DNA of 64,000 bases from Alkalimonas mucilaginosa (GTDB taxonomy: Bacteria > Pseudomonadota > Gammaproteobacteria > Enterobacterales > Alteromonadaceae). The position numbers were made by a program, and so were the translations under genes. This document shows positions 33,485-41,958 of the stretch, in pieces (position 1 is the stretch's first letter; each line of letters opens with the position of its first letter). The DNA lies in NCBI RefSeq assembly GCF_036327005.1, contig NZ_JAUGZK010000006.1, forward strand, positions 1 to 64,000. Reading direction: 5' to 3'. Under the pieces are notes generated by a model. It worked only from the letters and a program-made list of their open reading frames with translations. It did not search any database and was not told the origin of the DNA.

Positions 33485-34354
33485 ATGGAAGCCAATATTT
33501 TTACCCAGGTTTTTCTGCCGCTGGCGCTGGCCGTGATCATGCTCGGTATGGGCTTGTCGCTCAAACCGGTGCATTTCAAACAGCTTTGGCAAACCCCCAA
33601 ACCTGTGCTGACCGGTCTTTGCATGCAAATTATCGCCATACCGGCACTGGCGTTTCTACTGGCTTCTCTGCTGCAACTGCCGCCGGAGCTGGCAGTAGGT
33701 TTGGTGCTCATAGCAGCCTGCCCGGGAGGCCCCACCTCCAATCTGATTGCACATCTGGCCCATGCCGATACCGCGCTTTCCATCAGCCTGACCGCTATCA
33801 GCAGCCTGATTGTGATAATCAGCCTGCCGCTGTTGGTGAATCTGGCCTCCTTGCTGTTTTTGGGCGAAGGTCAGTACGTAGCCCTGTCGGTACCCCGCAC
33901 CGTGTTGCAGCTGTTGGTGATTATTTTGCTGCCGGTTTCCTTGGGGATGTGGCTAAGAGCCCGTTGGCCCGATTTTTCCAGACGCTGCCAGCAACCGGTG
34001 AAATGGCTCTCTTCATTCTTTTTAATTGCGGTGGTAGCCGGCGCCCTGCTGCGTGAGATGGACAGGCTGCTGGGCTTTTTCCTCGCCATTGGCATCGCAG
34101 CTTTGTTGCTGAACCTGCTGAGCATGCTGGCTGGTTACCTGGCGGCTCGCAGTATTGGCTGTCATGGCCCGCAAACCCGCTCCATGACCATCGAAGTGGG
34201 GATTCAAAATGGTACTTTGGGCATCGCCATTGCGACTTCCCCACTGCTGCTAAACAACAGCACCATGGCCATCCCTTCAGCGATTTATAGCTTAATTATG
34301 TTTGCGTCAGGCGCGCTAATGATTGCTTGGGGAGTGCGGAAAAAGTCAGGCTAA
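33485..34354 (+). CDS. Bile acid:sodium symporter family (BASS) transporter
   Basis: 289 residues with nine or ten membrane helices. The ACPGGPTSNLIAHLAHADTALSISLTAISSL stretch, here at about 79-109, is the family's crossover region with the conserved G-G-x-x-S-N sodium-site motif, and EVGIQNGTLGIAIA near the C-terminus is the second one. BASS proteins carry bile acids, pyruvate, pantoate or other organic anions with sodium. AAGGTC precedes the ATG. Position opposite tyrR with a TyrR box between suggests an aromatic acid or keto-acid substrate; that is inference. Confidence 0.88.
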   Translation: MEANIFTQVFLPLALAVIMLGMGLSLKPVHFKQLWQTPKPVLTGLCMQIIAIPALAFLLASLLQLPPELAVGLVLIAACPGGPTSNLIAHLAHADTALSISLTAISSLIVIISLPLLVNLASLLFLGEGQYVALSVPRTVLQLLVIILLPVSLGMWLRARWPDFSRRCQQPVKWLSSFFLIAVVAGALLREMDRLLGFFLAIGIAALLLNLLSMLAGYLAARSIGCHGPQTRSMTIEVGIQNGTLGIAIATSPLLLNNSTMAIPSAIYSLIMFASGALMIAWGVRKKSG

Positions 34355-34371
34355 TCCCCGAATAGCCTGAC
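34345..34371 (+). terminator. Inverted repeat at the end of the symporter gene
   Basis: GTCAGGCTA and TAGCCTGAC, nine base pairs with a nine-base loop, overlap the symporter stop codon and lie in the 45-base gap to the convergent anmK. No T-run follows, so it may act as a weak bidirectional terminator or an mRNA-end stabiliser. Confidence 0.4.
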
Positions 34372-34399
34372 CGGCCAGGAGCCAGGCTCTGGTTCATAC

Positions 34400-35599
34400 T
34401 TAATCGGCAAAGCTGATTTTACCCATAGTAACGGCCGGGATCCCTTCGCGTGCATTACTAAACGGCTGCTTACCGCCTACCAAACATTCATTCGCTAATA
34501 CCGCAAAGAGCACCGCTTCTTTCGCATCAGGATTAATGGCTAACTCTGCTGTGGTGGTGAGCCGATTGTGTGGCAGGGCAGCAGCTAACTGTTCCATTAA
34601 TAAAGGGTTGTGAATCCCTCCCCCACTGGCATAAATGGTGCAATTTTGTCCCTGGCAGCTTTGCTGTATCGCACGGATAATCATCTCGGCACTAAAGCGG
34701 TTTAGCGTGGCCATCACATCAGCCGGAGCCAGGTCCTGGGTAGCACTGTCTTGTTGCGCCCGCGCCAGATAATCCAGGTTGAACACCTCTGGTCCGGACG
34801 TTTTCGGGAAATCCAGTGCAAAAAAAGGATCCTGCTGCAGAGCCATCAGCAGCTCGGCAGAGACCTTGCCACTGGCAGCAACCTTTGCGCCTTCATCATA
34901 CAGCAGGCCAGGAAAATGCTGCTGTATGTAGGCATCCATGATGGTATTACCCGGGCCAATATCGCTGCTAAATACAGCGGTCGCATCCTGAGACTTTGGC
35001 AACCAAGTAAGGTTAGCAATACCACCAATATTCAGCATGATACGGTTTTCAGCAGAGGAGCTGAATAATAAAAAGTCACCGTAGACTGCTAAGGGTGCTC
35101 CTTCACCTCCGGCTGCAATATGCTTTTGCCGGAAATCACTGATGGTCGTTATACCCGTAGTGACCGCAAGGTGATCGCCATCACCAAGTTGTAAAGTTGC
35201 ATTGCCCCAACGGTTGTCGTTGTGCTGCCGGCTGGGGCAATGGAAAATGGTTTGTCCATGGCTGGCAATCACATCAATTTCTGTATGAGGGATCTGCCAC
35301 AAAGCCAGACACTCATTTACCATTCGACCATGTTCCTGGCCTATCCAGGGGTTTAATAAAGTGACGGTTTGTAAATCAACAGCACGCTTTGAAAATACTG
35401 AACGCACCCGGCTACGAAAATCATCGTGATAACTCAGGGTGGTGAAGCGTTCCAGTACCACCTCGGTATTCAGTCCTTCACCGGTCACGGTGCATAAAGC
35501 GATATCCAGACCATCCAGTGAGGTACCACTCATCAGACCAATGATCTTCCGCTGGCTTTTTGCGGCAGTTTGATAAAGCGTCTCGATGTGCTGGTGCAT
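34400..35599 (-). CDS. anmK: Anhydro-N-acetylmuramic acid kinase
   Basis: 399 residues, slightly longer than the E. coli enzyme (369). The N-terminal phosphate loop KIIGLMSGTSLDGLDIALC is diagnostic, followed by the catalytic region SHGQTIFHCP and the NIGGIANLTWLP and DIGPGNTIMDAYI motifs of the ASKHA-type sugar kinase. It opens and phosphorylates 1,6-anhydroMurNAc to MurNAc-6-phosphate in peptidoglycan recycling, using ATP, in the cytoplasm. GAGGAATACT precedes the ATG. It is divergent from the TonB receptor gene, 228 bases between the starts. No murQ is visible nearby. Confidence 0.95.
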   Translation of the reverse strand: MHQHIETLYQTAAKSQRKIIGLMSGTSLDGLDIALCTVTGEGLNTEVVLERFTTLSYHDDFRSRVRSVFSKRAVDLQTVTLLNPWIGQEHGRMVNECLALWQIPHTEIDVIASHGQTIFHCPSRQHNDNRWGNATLQLGDGDHLAVTTGITTISDFRQKHIAAGGEGAPLAVYGDFLLFSSSAENRIMLNIGGIANLTWLPKSQDATAVFSSDIGPGNTIMDAYIQQHFPGLLYDEGAKVAASGKVSAELLMALQQDPFFALDFPKTSGPEVFNLDYLARAQQDSATQDLAPADVMATLNRFSAEMIIRAIQQSCQGQNCTIYASGGGIHNPLLMEQLAAALPHNRLTTTAELAINPDAKEAVLFAVLANECLVGGKQPFSNAREGIPAVTMGKISFAD

Positions 35600-35771
35600 A
35601 GTATTCCTCTACTTACTGCGGTTGATCATAGCCAAAGAGCGCCAACCAGACAGCTTAAAATTACAAAAAATTGCAAACAGCTAGCTGCCAAAGCAGCTAC
35701 TGCATCAGCGCTTGTTCTATACAAGCTCAGATGGTATATATATTTACTCGACACGATCAAAATAACGAATA

Positions 35772-35788
35772 ATTGATTCATAATCAAT
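35772..35788. promoter_or_regulatory. Perfect palindrome upstream of the TonB-dependent receptor
   Basis: ATTGATT-CAT-AATCAAT, seven bases each side of a three-base centre, sits 39 bases before the receptor ATG, where an operator would overlap the promoter or leader. It does not match Fur or TyrR boxes. The rest of the 228-base anmK/receptor spacer shows nothing else recognisable. Confidence 0.5.
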
Positions 35789-35827
35789 CTTTGAGCGTAG
35801 CACTGATAAAAAGAAAGGAACCTTAGC

Positions 35828-38605
35828 ATGAAGTTACTTCCCGCTCCCTGCGCCAGCGCCAAGAGCTGGCGCCGCTTATCTGCATTGTCCGTTGCCATGC
35901 AATTAGCCCTATGCAGCCAAATGGCCTTGGCCCAACAAATCGGTCAGGCCGAACAAGCCCAACACTCTAACGGTGCAACAACAGAAGTTATTCGTATTAC
36001 CGGTTCACGAATAGCCCGGACAGAGTTGGTCAGCTCCAGCCCGGTAACCTCGGTTGACGAAACGCAAATCCAGCTGGACCGAGCGGTCAACGTCGAAGAT
36101 ATCTCGGCCAAATTACCCCAAGCTGCAGCAGGAGCCAATGCGACCGGAGCCACAGTGGGAGACTCACTTGGTTCCTCTACCATTGACTTACGTGGTTTGG
36201 GACAAAACCGAACTTTGGTCCTCATCAATGGTACCCGGGCAGTTCCCTTTAGTTTTCGGAATACAGTAGATGTTAACATTATTCCAGCAGGTTTAATTAA
36301 GCAGGTTGATGTTTTAACCGGTGGTGCGGCAGCGGTTTATGGCGCAGATGCTGTCGCAGGTGTTGTGAATTTCATTATGAATGACAACTTCGATGGTGTT
36401 GAGCTTTCCAGTAGCTACGAAACGGCCAAAGGTGGCGCTGAAAAATTTAACACCGAAGCAATTTTTGGTGGAGAAATTGCTGGTGGTCGCGGTCACCTTA
36501 CCGGTTATATCGGCTACTCAGAACGCAAAGCTTTGCTGGCCAAAGAGCGAGACTGGGCTCTAAACAATGGCAGCGACATGATCAACACTGGTGGTTTCTA
36601 TACCGACATCGCAAGTGGTCAGAGTTTTGGCATCGATGAAAGTGGCTCTATCACCGCTGCACGTCAAACCACCAACATCACAGGCGAACGCAATCTAACA
36701 CAGCCGATGGACCGTTTATCGGCAGGCATGTTTTTTGATATTGAGCTGAGTGATCATGTTGATCTTTATGGGCGTGCCATGTACGCCAAAGTAAAGGTAA
36801 CTGGTGCTGGAGCAACGGGCCAAACCCCGGTATTTGTAAATGAAGTCGTGACCCTAAGCGCCGATAGCCCCTTTATGACGACGGCCATTCGTGATCGACT
36901 CACCTTCGATGATAACGGCAATGCGCAGGTCATGGTTGAGCGCAACTTAGGGCTTGGTATGCAACATACCAAAGCTGTCCGTGAAGCAAGCCAGTTCCAG
37001 GTTGGCTTGCGTGGGTTTGTTACCGATACCTTGCGCTATGATGTGTATGCTCAGTACGGTGCCACCAATGAAACAGCGACAATTTACAACAATGCTTATC
37101 GCACCGATAGCAATGGTGGCAGCCGTTTTGCCGCAATCGCCAATACCGCCAATATTTTTGATCCGAGCCTGGATCTTAGGGATTTTAGTCAGCCGTTACT
37201 GTATTCCAACCGAGAACGTACTCAAAGTGTGGCCGCCGTCACACTTTCCGGTGACTCGTCCGCACTCTTTGAGTTACCCGCAGGTGCTATTGATTTTGCA
37301 GTAGGTTATGAATATCGCAAAGAAACAGGCTTGCAAACTCCTGGTGATGCCTTTCGCAATGGCACCAGCTTCGCAGCCGTCAGTGTATTTGATATGGACG
37401 CAGCCTTTGACAGCAAAGAAATTTATGCAGAAGTCTTAATTCCCCTGTTATTTGATCAACCCTTCTTTGACCAATTAGACGTTGAGGCAGCCTACCGTAT
37501 TTCAGAGTATTCCAATACCACAGCCAAAAACACCTACAAACTGGGAGTAAACTGGGCCATTAATCAACATGCCCGAATCAGGACCAGCTACCAAACCGCA
37601 TTCAGAGCACCAAACTTAGGCGAATTCGCCAGCCCTATTACTGCACTCTCACTGGCATTATTCGATCCAGACAATGATCAATTTGTGCCACGTTTCGCAG
37701 GCCGTTTCGATGGTGATCCATGCTTATTAGGCACCGGCAATGCTGAGCAGTGTGCACGGTATGGCGCAGCACCAGAAGGGACCCCTTTTGATGCTTCTAC
37801 CGCAGCCTATACCTTTGGTGGCAACCCAAACATCAAACCAGAGCAAGCTAAATCAACCACCCTGGGTGTGGTGTTAACACCCGATATGGTCAGAGGCTTT
37901 GATGCCACCATCGACTACTACAGAATCAAAATCACCGACGCTGTTAGCCAAATCCAGCCTGCAGCCGCATTAAAAAACTGCTATATCGACAACCCAGTTG
38001 CAGGTAACCCACTCTGTGATGCTGTCTTGCGCGATCCGGTCACGGGTTTAATCAGCACAGCAATTGTCAATGACTTTAATCTGGCAGCCATTGAACAAGC
38101 CGGTGTGGATTTAGCAATCAATTATCGCTTCAGTGCTCCAGAGGTTATGGGGGGCACCTTAAGAGCAAGCTACCAAGGAACCTTCATCACCAAACAGACC
38201 AGACAAAATAATGCTACCGTGGCACCTATTGATTGCAAGGGGACATTTGGTGGTGCTTGCTCAGGAGATTTTGCTAGTTTACTGCAAGCAGACTACAAGC
38301 ATCGGGCAACCTTAGATTGGAACCTGGATACGTTCGGGGTACAACTAGGCTGGCGTCGGATTGGTGCAGCAGAAAACGCTGCAGATCGTACTGTACGCAT
38401 TGGTGCTCAGAACTATCTGGATCTGGCTGCATTTTGGCATTTCAACGATGAAATCACGTTCAATGCAGGTATTGATAACCTGTCAGATAAAGCGCCACCG
38501 CTACCTCTATCAGGAGCAAATCACTTTAATACCGTCAGCGATTATCCGATTCAAGGCCGTACTTTTGGCATCGCCATTCGTTACCAACCTGGTTTCAACC
38601 GCTAA
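35828..38605 (+). CDS. TonB-dependent outer-membrane receptor
   Basis: 925 residues. Signal peptide about 1-38 (ending ALAQQ), then a TonB-box-like TEVIRITGSRI, a plug domain (about 60-180: SSSPVTSVDETQIQ, SSTIDLRGLGQNRTLVLINGTR, GGAAAVYGADAVAGVVNFIM) and a 22-strand barrel ending in RTFGIAIRYQPGFNR. The plug and barrel are of the large 'omp-alpha' type common in Alteromonadales, usually importing oligosaccharides, peptides or other organics rather than siderophores. AAGGAACC precedes the ATG. The substrate is unknown; a palindrome upstream suggests specific regulation, and a terminator follows. Confidence 0.93.
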   Translation: MKLLPAPCASAKSWRRLSALSVAMQLALCSQMALAQQIGQAEQAQHSNGATTEVIRITGSRIARTELVSSSPVTSVDETQIQLDRAVNVEDISAKLPQAAAGANATGATVGDSLGSSTIDLRGLGQNRTLVLINGTRAVPFSFRNTVDVNIIPAGLIKQVDVLTGGAAAVYGADAVAGVVNFIMNDNFDGVELSSSYETAKGGAEKFNTEAIFGGEIAGGRGHLTGYIGYSERKALLAKERDWALNNGSDMINTGGFYTDIASGQSFGIDESGSITAARQTTNITGERNLTQPMDRLSAGMFFDIELSDHVDLYGRAMYAKVKVTGAGATGQTPVFVNEVVTLSADSPFMTTAIRDRLTFDDNGNAQVMVERNLGLGMQHTKAVREASQFQVGLRGFVTDTLRYDVYAQYGATNETATIYNNAYRTDSNGGSRFAAIANTANIFDPSLDLRDFSQPLLYSNRERTQSVAAVTLSGDSSALFELPAGAIDFAVGYEYRKETGLQTPGDAFRNGTSFAAVSVFDMDAAFDSKEIYAEVLIPLLFDQPFFDQLDVEAAYRISEYSNTTAKNTYKLGVNWAINQHARIRTSYQTAFRAPNLGEFASPITALSLALFDPDNDQFVPRFAGRFDGDPCLLGTGNAEQCARYGAAPEGTPFDASTAAYTFGGNPNIKPEQAKSTTLGVVLTPDMVRGFDATIDYYRIKITDAVSQIQPAAALKNCYIDNPVAGNPLCDAVLRDPVTGLISTAIVNDFNLAAIEQAGVDLAINYRFSAPEVMGGTLRASYQGTFITKQTRQNNATVAPIDCKGTFGGACSGDFASLLQADYKHRATLDWNLDTFGVQLGWRRIGAAENAADRTVRIGAQNYLDLAAFWHFNDEITFNAGIDNLSDKAPPLPLSGANHFNTVSDYPIQGRTFGIAIRYQPGFNR

Positions 38606-38614
38606 GATAAAAGC

Positions 38615-38640
38615 AGCGACTGCCTCGGCAGTCGCTTTGA
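38615..38640. terminator. Bidirectional terminator between the TonB receptor and phhB
   Basis: AGCGACTGCC and GGCAGTCGCT pair around a two-base centre (effective loop four), followed by TTGACTTCTTT on the plus strand and by GCTTTTATC on the minus strand. It fills the 40-base gap between the two converging genes. Confidence 0.75.
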
Positions 38641-38645
38641 CTTCT

Positions 38646-38987
38646 TTACTCAGCCAGCAAAGCGTCGGTTTTAGCGGCACAGATAAAGTCGTTTTTATGC
38701 AGGCCTTTGATGGAGTGCGACCACCAGGTTACCGTTAGTTTGCCCCACTCCAACAGCAAGGCCGGGTGGTGGCCTTCTTCTTCCGCCATCTCGGCCACTT
38801 TATGGTGAAAAGCCCAGGCCGTTTTGAAGTTTTTAAACTTGTACTGGCGCTCCAGTTGCAAAATACCGTCTCGCACGACAGGGGTCCAATCCGGGATTTG
38901 TCGCATCAATACCGGCAATTCGTCATCGGATACTCTGGGTGCATCGGCGCGGCATGCCTCGCACTTCATGGTGGTTAACTCTGACAT
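38646..38987 (-). CDS. phhB: 4a-hydroxytetrahydrobiopterin dehydratase
   Basis: 113 residues from the ATG at 38987, which has AGAGGA four bases upstream; an upstream in-frame start would overlap phhA. It regenerates the pterin cofactor by dehydrating 4a-carbinolamine formed by PhhA. The conserved active-site segments are present: KNFKTAWAFHHKVAEMAEEEGHHPALLLEWGKLTVTWWSHSIKGL contains the E-x-x-x-H-H-P and the W-x-T/H residues of the PCD family. An N-terminal KCEACRADAP with two Cys is common in bacterial members. Ten bases separate it from phhA. Confidence 0.95.
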   Translation of the reverse strand: MSELTTMKCEACRADAPRVSDDELPVLMRQIPDWTPVVRDGILQLERQYKFKNFKTAWAFHHKVAEMAEEEGHHPALLLEWGKLTVTWWSHSIKGLHKNDFICAAKTDALLAE

Positions 38988-38997
38988 CGATTCCTCT

Positions 38998-39798
38998 CTA
39001 ACTTGCTTGTTTTTGTTTAGGCGGAAATTTAGGCGCATGCAAACCCAACTGCTTGGCCTGCTGCACCAGCGACATCATGTCCAGGTGCGCAATATCAAAC
39101 AGATCATTGATTTGGCTGATGGTAAAGTATATTGGCTGCATGATATCAATGCGGTACGGAGTTCTTAACACATCGATGGCATCAAAGGGCTTACGCTCCG
39201 GTTTTTCCGACTCCAGCGCATAAATGGTTTCTCCCGGGGAGGATAAAATGCCGCCCCCGTAGATGCGCAGGCCGTCTTGGGTTTGCAGCAAACCAAACTC
39301 AATGGTAAACCAGTACAAACGCGCCAGGTAGACCCGGTCTTCTTTGCTGGCAGCCAGGCCAATTTTGCCATAAGCGTGAGTGAACTCGGCAAAAGCCGGA
39401 TTGGTGAGCATGGCGCAATGACCAAAGATTTCGTGGAAAATATCCGGCTCTTGCAGATAATCGAACTCTTCGCGCGAGCGAATAAAGGTCGCGACCGGAA
39501 AACGCTTGTTGGCCAGCAGCTCAAAAAAGCGATCAAAGCTGATCAGTGCCGGCACTTCGGCACATTCCCAGCCGGTGGTTTCACGCAGTACTTTGCTCAC
39601 TTCTTCCAGTTGCGGAATGCGATCCGTCGGCAGTTGCAGCCGCTCCAACCCGGCCATAAACTCATCGCAGGCTTTACCTTCAATGCAGCTGAGCTGACGT
39701 GTGATCAGTTCATGCCAGATTTGATTTTCTTCGTCCGACCAGGCAATAACACCATGCTCGTCGGACTGCCTCGACACATAGTTGCTTGACTTACTCAT
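38998..39798 (-). CDS. phhA: Phenylalanine 4-monooxygenase
   Basis: 266 residues from the ATG at 39798 (AGGG upstream; a GTG at 39804 is the alternative), standard for the bacterial enzyme. It hydroxylates Phe to Tyr with tetrahydropterin and O2. The iron ligands are His122 and His127 in DIFHEIFGHCAML and Glu167 in YWFTIEFGLL. The FDRFFELLANKRFPVATFIR and YGGGILSSPGE motifs are also intact. It forms an operon with phhB and feeds the tyrosine catabolic genes in the same island. A TyrR-box-like element lies 115 bases upstream. Confidence 0.96.
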   Translation of the reverse strand: MSKSSNYVSRQSDEHGVIAWSDEENQIWHELITRQLSCIEGKACDEFMAGLERLQLPTDRIPQLEEVSKVLRETTGWECAEVPALISFDRFFELLANKRFPVATFIRSREEFDYLQEPDIFHEIFGHCAMLTNPAFAEFTHAYGKIGLAASKEDRVYLARLYWFTIEFGLLQTQDGLRIYGGGILSSPGETIYALESEKPERKPFDAIDVLRTPYRIDIMQPIYFTISQINDLFDIAHLDMMSLVQQAKQLGLHAPKFPPKQKQAS

Positions 39799-39912
39799 AG
39801 ACACCCTGTTGCTTGTATTCTTTTGCGGGACCAGCCCTTGTAGCTGTGACCGATACTAGTCGAAATGGGTTCGGCTGTTAATCAGGCCAGCGCAACTTAG
39901 CCTGCGGCTGGT

Positions 39913-39930
39913 CGTAAAGATTAAATTACA
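39913..39930. promoter_or_regulatory. Putative TyrR box upstream of phhA
   Basis: On the minus strand TGTAAT-N6-TTTACG matches 10 of 12 specified positions of TGTAAA-N6-TTTACA, with the critical G and C in place. It lies between the megL stop and the phhA start and is close in sequence to the element before hppD (both CGTAAAGA on the plus strand). Confidence 0.6.
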
Positions 39931-39955
39931 ACGGGGCTTACCGAGTGGTCGTCAA

Positions 39956-41161
39956 TCAGGCTGAGCTAGCCTGCTGAGCCTGCATGGCGGCTAAAGCCTG
40001 GGCCAGATCAGCGACAATATCTTCCACCTGTTCCAGTCCTACCGAGACCCGGATCAAACCATCGCTGATGCCGGCCATGGCACGCTCTTCCGCGGTGTAA
40101 GGGCTGTGTGTCATTGAAGCCGGATGCTGGATCAGTGACTCGGCATCGCCCAGGCTCACTGCCAGGCTAAGCAACTGACATTGATTGATAAAGTAGCGGC
40201 CATCTTCCAGGCTGCCATCGAGCTCAAATGCCAGCACCCCACCCGCCGCTTTCATCTGTGTACCTAGAAAACGGTACCCGGGGTGATCTGGCAAACCGGG
40301 ATAGTAAACCCTAGCTATTGCCGGGTGTTGCTGTAAAAACTCAGCCACCCGCTGTGCATTCTGACAATGGCGCTCCATCCGCACAGCCAGGGTTTTCATG
40401 CCACGGATGATCAGCCAGGCATCATGCGGACTAATGGTTCCGCCAATGTCTTTTAAGGTGGTCATTTTGATTTGATGGATCAAGCTGCTGTTGCCCACCA
40501 CCAGACCAGCCACCACATCGCCATGGCCATTGAGATACTTGGTTGCGCTGTGAATGACTATATCAATGCCAAAGTCGACCGGGCGCTGCAGTAACGGCGT
40601 TAAAAAGGTATTATCAATCACTGAAAGCAAGCCATGTTGGCGGGCAAAGCTGCCCAAAAACGCTAAGTCCAGCACCACCAGATTGGGGTTAATCGGGGTC
40701 TCAGCAAACAGCAATTTGGTGTTGGGTCGAAGCGCAGCTTGCACCGCCGCATGATCAGTCATATCCACAAAGCTCACCTCGATGCCATAGCGGGCAAACT
40801 GATGACTAAACAGAGCAAAACTGCAGCCATAGACGGCTTTGCTGCATATCATGTGATCGCCCTGCTGCAAAAAAGTTAAAGTGGCCGCCGATACTGCCGC
40901 CATCCCGGTGGCTGTAGCCGCTGCATCTTCCATCCCTTCCAGTGCGGCAATTTTCAGTTCCAACTCGCGAGTCGTGGGATTACCAAGCCGGGTGTAGATG
41001 TAACCGGCTTCCTCGCCGGCAAAGCGGGCGGCACCTTGCTCGGCATTGTCGAAAATAAAGGTAGAACTTTGATACAAAGGGGTGGCTAAACTGCCATGTT
41101 CATTGCGTGTTTTACCAGCATGAATGCATAAAGTGGCTGGGGATTTTGACGTGCTGTGCAT
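39956..41161 (-). CDS. megL: Methionine gamma-lyase (PLP, Cys/Met metabolism family)
   Basis: 401 residues, the usual length for the cystathionine-gamma-synthase family. PLP lysine motif: IVIHSATKYLNGHGDVVAG. YTRLGNPTTRELELKIAALEG and TGMAAVSAA are family-wide. The active-site segment KAVYGCSFALFSHQF carries the Cys that distinguishes methionine gamma-lyases (Cys116 in the Pseudomonas enzyme) from cystathionine enzymes. It would split Met to methanethiol, ammonia and 2-oxobutyrate. O-succinylhomoserine sulfhydrylase is the main alternative. Single gene, 131 bases from pspC; its 3' end is next to the TyrR-box region of phhA. Confidence 0.85.
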   Translation of the reverse strand: MHSTSKSPATLCIHAGKTRNEHGSLATPLYQSSTFIFDNAEQGAARFAGEEAGYIYTRLGNPTTRELELKIAALEGMEDAAATATGMAAVSAATLTFLQQGDHMICSKAVYGCSFALFSHQFARYGIEVSFVDMTDHAAVQAALRPNTKLLFAETPINPNLVVLDLAFLGSFARQHGLLSVIDNTFLTPLLQRPVDFGIDIVIHSATKYLNGHGDVVAGLVVGNSSLIHQIKMTTLKDIGGTISPHDAWLIIRGMKTLAVRMERHCQNAQRVAEFLQQHPAIARVYYPGLPDHPGYRFLGTQMKAAGGVLAFELDGSLEDGRYFINQCQLLSLAVSLGDAESLIQHPASMTHSPYTAEERAMAGISDGLIRVSVGLEQVEDIVADLAQALAAMQAQQASSA

Positions 41162-41228
41162 ACGACCTATTCATTATTCAACGGATGGATGGATGCACTA
41201 CAGATAGCAGAAATTAGTACGATTGGAA

Positions 41229-41246
41229 GCAAGCCAGACGGCTTGC
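41229..41246 (-). terminator. Hairpin downstream of pspC
   Basis: GCAAGCC-AGAC-GGCTTGC, seven base pairs with a four-base loop, lies 46 bases after the pspC stop in the gap to megL. Only TTCC follows on the minus strand, so it is a weak terminator at best. Confidence 0.45.
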
Positions 41247-41291
41247 TGTCCGGATGACTGAGCAAGCCTATGACCAGGTGTCAACGAAAGT

Positions 41292-41702
41292 TCACAAGTT
41301 ATTGAACTCTCGGTTCAGTTGGAAAGTACTGGAAGTCACATGACGCTCTATATCCCGCAGCCGTAATTCCAGGCTGGTAAATTTATGGTTCAGATGCTGC
41401 AGTGCCTGCTTTGGCGGCTCACCTTTTTGCCACACCTGAGTTTTTACCTCGACACTGTCTTCATCCCTGCCCGGCGCAATACTGCCATGGTTGGCCTCGT
41501 ACTTGGATTTCTTCTCCAGCACCACCCAGGCGGCAAAATAAAGCACCAGCACAAAGCTACCCATACCAAGGAACAAAGCGGCCAGGGTAATGATACGAAC
41601 CAGCCAGTTTTCCATACCAAAGTAATCAGCAACACCGGCACAGACCCCGGCAAGTTTGCCATTGCGATCATCGCGTAATAGCGGTTTGCGTGACTTAGTC
41701 AT
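41292..41702 (-). CDS. pspC: Phage-shock protein C
   Basis: 136 residues from the ATG at 41702, which overlaps the pspB stop by eight bases. The PspC domain is at the N-terminus: KPLLRDDRNGKLAGVCAGVADYFGMENWLVRII, followed by the membrane helix TLAALFLGMGSFVLVLYFAAWVVL. The C-terminal half (about 75-136) is a cytoplasmic or periplasmic tail with helical LTSLELRLRDIERHVTS-like sequence. With PspB it senses inner-membrane stress and releases PspF from PspA. Last gene of pspABC. Confidence 0.93.
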   Translation of the reverse strand: MTKSRKPLLRDDRNGKLAGVCAGVADYFGMENWLVRIITLAALFLGMGSFVLVLYFAAWVVLEKKSKYEANHGSIAPGRDEDSVEVKTQVWQKGEPPKQALQHLNHKFTSLELRLRDIERHVTSSTFQLNREFNNL

Positions 41703-41931
41703 GACGCTGCCTCCAGCGCGGGCTTTCGGCATCTAAAATCGCCTCCAGCGTTTTAATGCGTTCGGCCATTTTATCGGCTTTACGCGCCAGCTCATTGAGC
41801 TGGCCCAGTTCCTGATCGGTCAGTCCCTGACCAATCTTGTTTTTGCTACGGTAGTGCATAATCACCCATAGCGGTGCCACAAAGATCATAAATAAGATCA
41901 TGGGCACGAAAATCATTTGCTGAATGTCCAT
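41695..41931 (-). CDS. pspB: Phage-shock protein B
   Basis: 78 residues, the usual size. One N-terminal membrane helix (QMIFVPMILFMIFVAPLWVIMHY) and a cytoplasmic leucine-zipper-like helix (QELGQLNELARKADKMAERIKTLEAIL) are characteristic of PspB. It acts with PspC as the membrane sensor of the phage-shock response and binds PspA. AAGGAGCCAGCT precedes the ATG, 27 bases after pspA. Confidence 0.95.
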   Translation of the reverse strand: MDIQQMIFVPMILFMIFVAPLWVIMHYRSKNKIGQGLTDQELGQLNELARKADKMAERIKTLEAILDAESPRWRQRHD

Positions 41932-41958
41932 AGCTGGCTCCTTGTCTGCCTGGTCCGC

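Noticed and set aside
39799..39912. Sigma-54 promoter for phhA, as known in Pseudomonas
   Set aside because: No GG-N10-GC pair with reasonable flanks was found, and the local TyrR lacks the GAFTGA loop needed to activate sigma-54.
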